The translations under genes and the position numbers were made by a program. A stretch of DNA of 6,046 bases from CAIKZY01 sp044345075. Lineage in GTDB: Bacteria > Actinomycetota > Actinomycetes > S36-B12. Of this stretch, positions 1-6,046 are shown in pieces. The notes beneath the pieces are model-generated. The model was not told where the DNA came from. It made no database searches and saw nothing but the letters and a program-made list of their open reading frames with translations. The stretch is from NCBI GenBank assembly GCA_044345075.1, contig JBIJBU010000112.1, positions 1 to 6,046 on the forward strand, written 5' to 3'. Each line of letters begins with the position of its first letter. The first letter of the stretch is position 1.

Positions 1-84
1 CGATACCGCCGATCTTCCCGAGGCAAGCGGCGAGGCGATCGCGCGCGAGTTCGAGCGCTATCTTCGCCGACGCGGTTCCGACGA

Positions 85-88
<4 letters not shown>
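1..88 (+). CDS. C-terminal end of an unidentified protein (possibly PAC2 family), partial
   Basis: Only the last 28 codons are visible, read from base 2 to a TAA at 86-88; the 5' part lies left of the window. The peptide ends in a charged, probably helical tail (AIAREFERYLRRRGSDD). A tail of this kind, LP-x(3)-G-x(2)-IA-x-EFERYLRR, resembles from memory the C-terminus of actinobacterial PAC2 (proteasome assembly chaperone-like) proteins, but 28 residues are too few to be sure. It is called coding because the frame is open to the window edge, its codons are GC-rich in the third position, and it stops exactly where the convergent pgi gene stops. The two genes overlap by 4 bases (85-88), leaving no room for a terminator. 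The product name is a guess; the presence of a coding end is fairly likely. Confidence 0.5.
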
Positions 89-1716
<1,628 letters not shown>

Positions 1717-1739
1717 GGCACTAGCCTTGCACTGGTGCC
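1717..1739. repeat. Imperfect inverted repeat abutting the pgi start codon
   Basis: The arms are GGCACTAG (1717-1724) and CTGGTGCC (1732-1739): 7 of 8 positions pair, with one T/G mismatch, around a 7-base spacer. The repeat begins directly next to the pgi ATG. In the pgi transcript it would form a hairpin whose loop (TGCAAGG) holds the AAGG ribosome binding site. It could equally be a protein-binding dyad shared by pgi and gnd. The dyad is seen directly; any function is inference. Confidence 0.5.
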
Positions 1740-1761
1740 TTCCACGAGGCGCATTGACCGC

Positions 1762-1767
1762 GAGGAG
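1762..1767 (+). promoter_or_regulatory. Ribosome binding site of gnd
   Basis: GAGGAG lies 5 bases before the GTG at 1773. This strong Shine-Dalgarno match selects the GTG as the gnd start, giving a protein whose Rossmann glycine motif begins at residue 11, as expected for the family. Confidence 0.8.
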
Positions 1768-1772
1768 TCCGC

Positions 1773-2801
1773 GTGAGTTCGTCAGTAACCCTGGGAATGG
1801 TCGGTTGTGGCCGGATGGGCGCCAACCTGGTGCGCCGCTCCATGCTCGGGGGTCATCAGGCCTTCGCCTACGACCCGGATCCTGCCGCCGTGGCTCCGCT
1901 TGTCGCTGAAGGCGCCACGGGAGCCTCCAGCCTCGCTGAGCTCGTGGCAACTATGCCTGCTCCGCGCACCGTGTGGGTCATGGTGCCGGCTGGTCACATC
2001 ACGGATTCCGTCGTGAGCGAGCTCATCGGCCTACTCAGCCCGGGCGACACGCTCATCGATGGCGGCAATTCGTACTACCGCGATGACATCCGCCACTCAG
2101 CGCAGGCAGCCGAGAAGGGCATCGACTTCCTCGATGTCGGAACTTCAGGCGGAGTCTGGGGCCTCGAGCGCGGCTACTGCCTAATGATCGGCGGCAATGA
2201 CGCAGCGGTGAATCGACTCGCACCCCTCTGGGACACCATTGCCCCGGGTTTCGCCACGGCCGAGCGCACGCCTGGTCGCACCGGGGACATCACGCCTGAA
2301 GAGACAGGGTGGCTGCATTGTGGGCCCAGTGGCGCTGGTCATTTTGTGAAGATGGTCCACAACGGAATCGAGTACGGCCTAATGGCCGCATACGCCGAGG
2401 GCCTCAACATCCTCAAGCATGCCAACGCCGGCAAGGCTTCTCGCGATGCTGATGCCGAGACGGCGCCGATGAGCAACCCGGAGTTCTACCAGTACGACAT
2501 CGACATCCCTGCGGTCGCGGAGCTTTGGCGTCGCGGCAGCGTGGTCGGCTCATGGTTACTCGACCTCACTGCCGACGCCCTTCATCAGTCGCCGAGTCTC
2601 GAGGAGTTTGGCGGTCGCGTCTCAGATTCAGGCGAGGGACGCTGGACGGCCATCGCGGCGATCGACGAAGGAGTTCCTGCTCCCGTGCTCACCGCAGCGC
2701 TGTTCGAGCGTTTTGAGTCACAGGGCAATGGCACGTATGCAGGCAAGGTGTTGAGTGCGATGCGCAAGGCCTTTGGTGGGCACACAGAGAAGAAGGCCTA
2801 A
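1773..2801 (+). CDS. gnd: 6-phosphogluconate dehydrogenase, short type, probably NAD-dependent
   Basis: Oxidatively decarboxylates 6-phosphogluconate to ribulose-5-phosphate and CO2 in the oxidative pentose phosphate pathway. The 342 residues match the short (about 300-340 aa) class rather than the 470-480 aa NADP enzymes, which have a longer C-terminal domain. Seen in the sequence: Rossmann motif GMVGCGRMG (8-16); GGNS (97-100); TSGG (124-127) for substrate binding; the catalytic segment GPSGAGHFVKMVHNGIEYG (184-202) with Lys193, Asn197 and Glu200; and a C-terminal SDSGEGRW (284-291). The second Rossmann strand ends in AYDPD with Asp34, where NADP enzymes carry an Asn-Arg pair. An acidic residue here normally binds the adenosine ribose of NAD and excludes NADP. 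Start is GTG with GAGGAG 5 bases before. It is divergent from pgi and convergent with mshC. The enzyme class is very sure; cofactor use is inference. Confidence 0.95.
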   Translation: MSSSVTLGMVGCGRMGANLVRRSMLGGHQAFAYDPDPAAVAPLVAEGATGASSLAELVATMPAPRTVWVMVPAGHITDSVVSELIGLLSPGDTLIDGGNSYYRDDIRHSAQAAEKGIDFLDVGTSGGVWGLERGYCLMIGGNDAAVNRLAPLWDTIAPGFATAERTPGRTGDITPEETGWLHCGPSGAGHFVKMVHNGIEYGLMAAYAEGLNILKHANAGKASRDADAETAPMSNPEFYQYDIDIPAVAELWRRGSVVGSWLLDLTADALHQSPSLEEFGGRVSDSGEGRWTAIAAIDEGVPAPVLTAALFERFESQGNGTYAGKVLSAMRKAFGGHTEKKA

Positions 2802-2872
2802 GAGCCGCACGACGAAGAGGAGAATACGGACTGTAGGACTCGCTCGAAGTGCTGTTTAGAGCCGCACGCCGA
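2801..2872. repeat. Short direct repeat pair at the ends of gnd and mshC
   Basis: AGAGCCGCACGACGA at 2801-2815 and AGAGCCGCACGCCGA at 2858-2872 match at 14 of 15 bases, with the first 11 identical. The copies start 57 bases apart, an exact multiple of three. The right copy encodes the last residues of MshC and the left copy directly follows the gnd coding end. This may be a trace of a small duplication or of a moved mshC stop, or it may be chance. Confidence 0.5.
2802..2855. other. Convergent gnd-mshC intergenic region, no clear terminator
   Basis: These 54 bases separate the TAA of gnd (2799-2801) from the TAA of mshC (2858-2856). I see no GC-rich hairpin followed by a T-run on either strand, so termination here may be Rho-dependent or by a weak structure. 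The left edge carries one copy of a short direct repeat whose other copy is the end of mshC. Confidence 0.55.
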
Positions 2873-4082
2873 GCAGTGAGTCGCACATCGCGGCCATCTC
2901 TGCCGGTGCATCAGAGTCAGTGCCTGAGCCACTCATCGCCTTGACGCTCCAGGCATCCATCACATCAAGTGCTGATGCGGTCTGCAGATCATTGGCGAGG
3001 TGCTCGCGAATTCGCTCAATGTAGGGCGCCGAACTCTCGCCACTGGCACAGGCCGTAGCGCTGCGCCACAAACCCAGTCGATCGGTGGCCCCTTGCAGGC
3101 CGTGCGGTGTCCAGGCCCAGTCACTGCGGTAATGATGTGCGAGCAGTGCAAGTCGAATGGCCATCGGATCGTGTCCTTCGCTGCGCAAAACCGACACGAA
3201 GACGAGATTGCCGCGCGACTTCGACATCTTGTGGCCCTGCCAGCCGACCATGCCGGAGTGCACGTAGTGCTTGGCGTATGGGTACTCCTCGCGAATCACC
3301 TGAGCCTCGGAGGCGCCCATCTCGTGATGCGGGAAGGCCAGATCGCTTCCGCCACCTTGGACGTCGATTCCCATGCCCAGGTAATCCAGCGCGATGGCAG
3401 TGCACTCAATGTGCCAACCAGGTCGGCCATGCCCGAGAGCGGTATCCCAGGAAGGCTCCTCCGGTCGAGCCGCCTGCCACAGCAAGCAATCCAACGGGTG
3501 ACGCTTGCCAGGTCGATCAGGGTCACCGCCACGCTCGGCGAAAATGCGGATCATCTCTGGCTCTTCGAGATGCGCGACGGAGCCGAAAGCCGGGTCACTT
3601 CCGACCGAGAAGTAGAGATCCTCATCTACGGCGTAGACGACTCCACGCTCCTGCAGTGACTGCACATAACCAGCAACAGAAGGAATTGCTTCGACAGCGC
3701 CGATGTAGTGATCTGGAGCCAGCACATTGAGAGCCGTCATGTCCTCGCGAAACAGGGCGGTCTCTCGCTCGGCGATCGCCTGCCAGTCCTCACCGAGGGC
3801 AACTGCGCGCTCAAGCAGCGGATCGTCGATATCGGTGACGTTCTGCACGTAAAGAACGGGGTGACCACCATCGCGCCACACACGTTGCACCATGTCGAAC
3901 GCGACATAGGTCGCTGCGTGGCCCATGTGGGTGGCGTCGTACGGCGTGATGCCGCAGACATACATGCGAGCGGTGCCCTGAGGCGATGTCGGGCGAATGG
4001 TGCCGGTACCTGTATCCATCAAGGACAGGGCAGGGGCGCTGCCCGGGATCTTCGCCGGTGCCGGCACACTCCACGACTTCAC
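2856..4082 (-). CDS. mshC: L-cysteine:1D-myo-inositol 2-amino-2-deoxy-alpha-D-glucopyranoside ligase
   Basis: Uses ATP to link cysteine to GlcN-Ins, giving Cys-GlcN-Ins, AMP and PPi; this is the penultimate step of mycothiol synthesis, in the cytoplasm. It derives from cysteinyl-tRNA synthetase but lacks the tRNA anticodon-binding domain. The 408 aa agree with the about 412 aa mycobacterial enzymes, to which both ends align from memory (MxSW start, LLGVxL end). Visible: YVCGITPYD (41-49) with Zn ligand Cys43 and Thr46; the HIGH-type THMGHA (51-56) with His55; NVTDIDDPL (81-89); GRPGWHIEC (219-227) with Trp223 and Cys227; FPHHE (250-254) with the third Zn ligand; and KMSKS (285-289). The active site is complete. 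The start is GTG, with only a weak TAGG 8 bases before it. It is the last gene of the minus-strand cluster, 18 bases after the kinase-like gene. Cysteinyl-tRNA synthetase is excluded by length and by the mycothiol-type GITPYD motif. Confidence 0.97.
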   Translation of the reverse strand: MKSWSVPAPAKIPGSAPALSLMDTGTGTIRPTSPQGTARMYVCGITPYDATHMGHAATYVAFDMVQRVWRDGGHPVLYVQNVTDIDDPLLERAVALGEDWQAIAERETALFREDMTALNVLAPDHYIGAVEAIPSVAGYVQSLQERGVVYAVDEDLYFSVGSDPAFGSVAHLEEPEMIRIFAERGGDPDRPGKRHPLDCLLWQAARPEEPSWDTALGHGRPGWHIECTAIALDYLGMGIDVQGGGSDLAFPHHEMGASEAQVIREEYPYAKHYVHSGMVGWQGHKMSKSRGNLVFVSVLRSEGHDPMAIRLALLAHHYRSDWAWTPHGLQGATDRLGLWRSATACASGESSAPYIERIREHLANDLQTASALDVMDAWSVKAMSGSGTDSDAPAEMAAMCDSLLGVRL

Positions 4083-4091
4083 TCGATCAGC

Positions 4092-4104
4092 CTAGTGCGA
4101 CTAG
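4092..4104. repeat. Small perfect inverted repeat over the stop codon before mshC
   Basis: CTAGT (4092-4096), a GCG spacer (4097-4099) and ACTAG (4100-4104) form a perfect 5-base dyad. It includes the TAG stop (4103-4101) of the upstream gene and ends 9 bases before the mshC GTG. In the transcript the weak TAGG ribosome binding site of mshC would lie in the 3' arm. The stem is short and its role uncertain. Confidence 0.4.
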
Positions 4105-4907
4105 AAGACCGGCCACGGGACCGCGGGCCACTGGGCAGAGGGGTGCGGCATGGTTCCGGTCTCGATCAGCGACCGCAGACGGCTCGCGGTGATCTCGATC
4201 TCCTCTGGCGCGAGCCACGGTTCCAAGATGCTACTCAGGGAGGGCTCAAGTGCACACAGATCAGAGAGGACATCAGCGTTGATGGACTCCCCCGCCCAAC
4301 CCCACAGCACGGTGCGCAGCTTGTCGTCCGCGTTGAAGGAGACTCCGTGATCAATGCACCAGATGCGATCGTCATTGTCCACGATCACGTGCCCACCCTT
4401 ACGGTCAGCGTTGTTGATCAGGGCATCAAATGCGGCCACGCGATGAAGGTCGTCGCGGTCTGCATGAACCAGAAGCAGCGGATTACCCTCCTGATCCTCC
4501 GCATTCATCACCACGATCCATCCCGGTTGAAGCTCGGCCGGCGCGCAGACATCGACTGCGTCAGCGCTTTGTGATTCCTCGATCCAGGCCTGGCACATAC
4601 CCGGTCCAGCCGGGCCGTCCTCGCGCCACACGGTCGGGGGCACGAGATGCCAACCAAGCGCTTCAGAGAGCGAGTACGACGCCAGCTCTCGACGCCCAAG
4701 GGACTCATCGGGGAAATCCCAGAGCGGCCTTTCACCGGCCACTGGCTTGTATACGCAGCGCAGTTGACGGTCATCGCCCAGGGGAACAGTGCACAGCAAG
4801 GTTGCGTTCGAGGCCACGGCGAGGCGTCCTTCGACGCTGAGCTCACCCTCGCTCAGGGCAGACAGCAGCCGAGGATCATCAAGCCACTCGGTTACCGGTT
4901 CGATCAT
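4101..4907 (-). CDS. SCO1664 family protein with PI3/4-kinase-like core, function unknown
   Basis: A 268-residue cytoplasmic protein without signal peptide or membrane segment, recognised as the SCO1664/TIGR03843 family, found mostly in actinobacteria and with distant similarity to phosphatidylinositol 3/4-kinases. Ordered motifs: GELSVEGRLAVASNATLLC (21-39), a candidate nucleotide-loop strand region; VYKPVAGERPLWDF (52-65) with Lys54 as candidate ATP-binding lysine; Glu74 in LGRREL; NNADRKGGH (165-173), resembling the DRHxxN catalytic loop; IDHG (185-188) in place of the kinase IDFG metal-binding motif; LRTVLWGWAGE (197-207); and the typical end WPAVPWPVF. No substrate is known to me. The start is the ATG at 4907, which overlaps the stop of the upstream DUF3090 gene in ATGA. 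A further 25 upstream codons in the same frame are rejected because they lie inside DUF3090. It has no visible Shine-Dalgarno of its own. mshC follows after 18 bases. Confidence 0.9.
   Translation of the reverse strand: MIEPVTEWLDDPRLLSALSEGELSVEGRLAVASNATLLCTVPLGDDRQLRCVYKPVAGERPLWDFPDESLGRRELASYSLSEALGWHLVPPTVWREDGPAGPGMCQAWIEESQSADAVDVCAPAELQPGWIVVMNAEDQEGNPLLLVHADRDDLHRVAAFDALINNADRKGGHVIVDNDDRIWCIDHGVSFNADDKLRTVLWGWAGESINADVLSDLCALEPSLSSILEPWLAPEEIEITASRLRSLIETGTMPHPSAQWPAVPWPVF
4904..4907 (-). other. ATGA stop/start overlap, DUF3090 to SCO1664-like gene
   Basis: The TGA of the DUF3090 gene (4906-4904) shares bases with the ATG of the kinase-like gene (4907-4905). The preceding bases (GCTATCGCCGCCGCGC) contain no purine-rich ribosome binding site. 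Translation of the second gene therefore probably depends on termination and re-initiation, which fixes its start and supports one operon. Confidence 0.8.
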
Positions 4908-5470
4908 GCGCGGCGGCGATAGCCATTTGCTCGCGGACACACATGTCCACGCGCATCTAGCGGCTGATTGCAGAAGGGGCAAGGTGGGCGTCCAGCGGAC
5001 ACCACAGCACGCGAGCGCTCGGCAAATGACCGTGCCTGAATCGCAGTAATCCAGACCCGCAGAGTGTCCGGACCGTCGTCATCATCATCGGCGATCTCGG
5101 GAATCTCATCGGACTCCTCATTGATGGCATGAGCCTCGATCACGACATGCGAGGATGCGTCGTCCCAGCCCAGCGCCATCGCTCCGACTCGAAACTCCTC
5201 GACTATCGGGGCGTCAAGGGGAGCAGAGTCAGCGAGCATGTCAACACCGGCGGGCGGGATCTCGACATCGACATCGCGAGTTTCGACAACCTCATCAAGC
5301 AGTTGATCGATGCGCTCAGCAAGAACAGAAACCTGGCCCTTCTCGGCCACGATGCTCGTGATCGCGTTTCCCTTGCGTGCCTGCAAGAAGAAGGTGCGCT
5401 CACCGGGCATGCCCACGGTGCCGGAGACAAAACGCTCAGGATCACGAAACTCGAATACCTGGCGACTCAT
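4904..5470 (-). CDS. DUF3090 family protein with putative C-terminal zinc knuckle
   Basis: A 188-residue soluble protein of unknown function, recognised as the DUF3090/TIGR03847 family of actinobacteria. The N-terminus has the family pattern with DPERFVSGTVG (10-20) and GERTFFLQAR (23-32), probably a beta-rich domain. Residues 121-135 are strongly acidic, with five Asp in a row, and may be a flexible linker. The C-terminus PPCPFCNQPLDARGHVCPR (162-180) has Cys164, Cys167, His176 and Cys178 spaced like a small Zn-binding knuckle. The start ATG at 5470 overlaps the stop of the histidine phosphatase gene (ATGA) and has its own strong GGAGG 6 bases before. It is translationally coupled upstream and downstream within the mshC cluster. 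The Zn site is inference from spacing; family membership is fairly sure. Confidence 0.9.
   Translation of the reverse strand: MSRQVFEFRDPERFVSGTVGMPGERTFFLQARKGNAITSIVAEKGQVSVLAERIDQLLDEVVETRDVDVEIPPAGVDMLADSAPLDAPIVEEFRVGAMALGWDDASSHVVIEAHAINEESDEIPEIADDDDDGPDTLRVWITAIQARSFAERSRAVVSAGRPPCPFCNQPLDARGHVCPRANGYRRRA
5467..5470 (-). other. ATGA stop/start overlap, histidine phosphatase to DUF3090
   Basis: The TGA of the phosphatase gene (5469-5467) overlaps the ATG of DUF3090 (5470-5468). Unlike the next junction, a strong ribosome binding site is present (GGAGG at 5481-5477, 6 bases from the ATG), placed inside the Gly-rich 3' end of the phosphatase gene. Confidence 0.85.
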
Positions 5471-6046
5471 CCCTTGCCTCCGCCCACGGCGGCGTCGCTG
5501 GACTTTAAAGCAGCCTTAGCCGGCTTGAGGAGCCGACCGAGATCTGCACCGGAGTCATTGGTGCGTACGACAAAGGGGCGATGCGGTGTGTAATTCACGA
5601 TGCTGAGAGAGGCGGGATCCACGCGAATGCGCTGGAAAGCATCGAGGTGCATGCCGAGTGCATCGGCCAAGATCGCCTTGATGACATCACCGTGACTCAC
5701 CACGATGTAGATGCCGTCCGGACCCACGGTTTCGTTCCAATGACGAATCCCCTCAACCGCACGATGCTGCATATCGCGCATACTCTCGCCGTCAGCGCCA
5801 GGAAACACAGCGGCACTGGGATGCGACTGGACGACGGACCACATTGGCTCCTTCGCTAGTTCACCGAGTGGGCGCCCTGTCCAGTCGCCGTACTTACACT
5901 CCACGAAACGATCATCGGTATCGCGAATGACCTGCCGACGTTGAAAGGCAGCGATGGCGTCGGCCGTAGCGACTGTGCGCTCCAACGGCGAACTCACAAT
6001 GCGGGGAATACGTACCTCGGATAGCCGCTCGGCGAGTTCGGCGGCC
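5467..6046 (-). CDS. Histidine phosphatase (phosphoglycerate mutase-like, MSMEG_4193 type), 5' end missing
   Basis: The last 192 residues are visible and the frame runs off the right edge, so the N-terminal RHG motif with the phospho-accepting histidine is not seen. Residues in the visible part: VSSPLERTVATADAI (17-31), the conserved Arg-bearing SSPLxR motif; CKYGDWTGRPL (50-60), with the acidic residue typically contributed by an E/D-x-G-x-W-x-G segment replaced here by YGDWTG; and YIVVSHGDVIKAILADALG (113-131), carrying the second active-site histidine. The tail (about 30 residues) is Ala/Lys/Gly-rich. A GTG inside the frame at 5997 is not the true start because the upstream codons (AAELAERLSEVRIPRI) are typical of the family. 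It acts on an unknown phosphate ester. The type and position match the gene found near mshC in mycobacteria (Rv2135c/MSMEG_4193). It is the first visible gene of the cluster. Confidence 0.93.
   Translation of the reverse strand, partial: AAELAERLSEVRIPRIVSSPLERTVATADAIAAFQRRQVIRDTDDRFVECKYGDWTGRPLGELAKEPMWSVVQSHPSAAVFPGADGESMRDMQHRAVEGIRHWNETVGPDGIYIVVSHGDVIKAILADALGMHLDAFQRIRVDPASLSIVNYTPHRPFVVRTNDSGADLGRLLKPAKAALKSSDAAVGGGKG

Larger units (their letters stand above)
1717..1772. promoter_or_regulatory. Divergent pgi-gnd intergenic region
   Basis: The 56 bases between the two divergent start codons must carry or adjoin both transcription starts, unless the promoters lie within the 5' ends of the opposing genes. 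I find no convincing -35/-10 pair on either strand. TAGCCT at 1722-1727 fits TANNNT for gnd, and TTGACC sits at 1754-1759, but neither has a proper partner at 16-19 bases. The region holds the inverted repeat at 1717-1739 and the gnd ribosome binding site. Confidence 0.45.

Noticed and set aside
1722..1759. TAGCCT and TTGACC as promoter elements for gnd
   Set aside because: Neither has a matching partner hexamer at proper spacing, and TTGACC is too near the start codon to serve as a -35 with the visible ribosome binding site.
1717..1950. 78-codon upstream extension of the pgi frame
   Set aside because: It runs through the divergent gap and the gnd start, is Arg/Gly/Pro-rich without PGI similarity, and the ATG at 1716 gives the normal family length.
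2802..2855. Bidirectional intrinsic terminator between gnd and mshC
   Set aside because: No stable GC stem followed by a T-run was found on either strand; only 3-5 pair stems are possible.
3000..3659. 219-codon open frame on the + strand
   Set aside because: It lies wholly antisense within mshC and has no recognisable motif.
1717..4104. Shared GCACTAG heptamer upstream of pgi and of mshC as a common operator
   Set aside because: The two copies are in opposite orientation relative to the genes, only 7 bases agree, and such matches are expected by chance in 6 kb.
3708..4574. 288-codon open frame on the + strand
   Set aside because: It lies antisense across the 5' part of mshC and most of the SCO1664-type gene, both with full family motifs; its translation shows no recognisable domain and it is a GC-rich shadow.
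5082..5097. GTC/ATC trinucleotide run resembling a microsatellite
   Set aside because: It is simply five Asp codons (GAT/GAC mix) of the acidic segment of DUF3090.
5129..5593. 154-codon + strand frame across DUF3090 and the phosphatase end
   Set aside because: It is antisense to two recognised genes and spans their junction without domain similarity.

Overview
The window looks like chromosomal DNA of a high-GC Gram-positive bacterium (Actinomycetota). The strongest evidence is a clear mshC, the ATP-dependent ligase that joins cysteine to GlcN-inositol in mycothiol biosynthesis. Immediately upstream of it lie three families found largely in actinobacteria: an SCO1664/TIGR03843-type protein, a DUF3090/TIGR03847-type protein and an MSMEG_4193-type histidine phosphatase. 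GC content is high by eye (not computed), GTG starts are used, and the genes are packed with 4-base overlaps and gaps of 18, 54 and 56 bases, as in a compact genome. No species can be named. I see no mobile element, CRISPR array, tRNA or rRNA.

Layout. Bases 1-88 (+) hold the last 28 codons of an unidentified gene, possibly of the PAC2 family. It converges on and overlaps pgi (85-1716, -), glucose-6-phosphate isomerase. A 56-base divergent gap then leads to gnd (1773-2801, +), a short-type 6-phosphogluconate dehydrogenase that looks NAD-specific. After a 54-base convergent gap comes the minus-strand mycothiol-linked cluster. In transcription order it reads histidine phosphatase (6046 to 5467, 5' end cut by the window), DUF3090 (5470 to 4904), the kinase-like SCO1664 family protein (4907 to 4101) and mshC (4082 to 2856). 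The first two junctions are ATGA stop/start overlaps and the third is an 18-base gap, so this is almost certainly one operon with its promoter beyond the right edge. There is no gene-free stretch longer than 56 bases.

How the genes may work together. pgi and gnd handle glucose-6-phosphate: pgi exchanges it with fructose-6-phosphate, and gnd carries out the decarboxylating step of the oxidative pentose phosphate pathway. Glucose-6-phosphate is also the precursor of the inositol in mycothiol, which MshC acts on, but joint regulation with the cluster is only a guess.

The most interesting content is the cluster of three uncharacterised or weakly characterised proteins locked to mshC: a phosphatase, a putative Zn-knuckle protein and a protein with a PI3/4-kinase-like core. 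It is a known conserved neighbourhood, but to my knowledge its role is not established.
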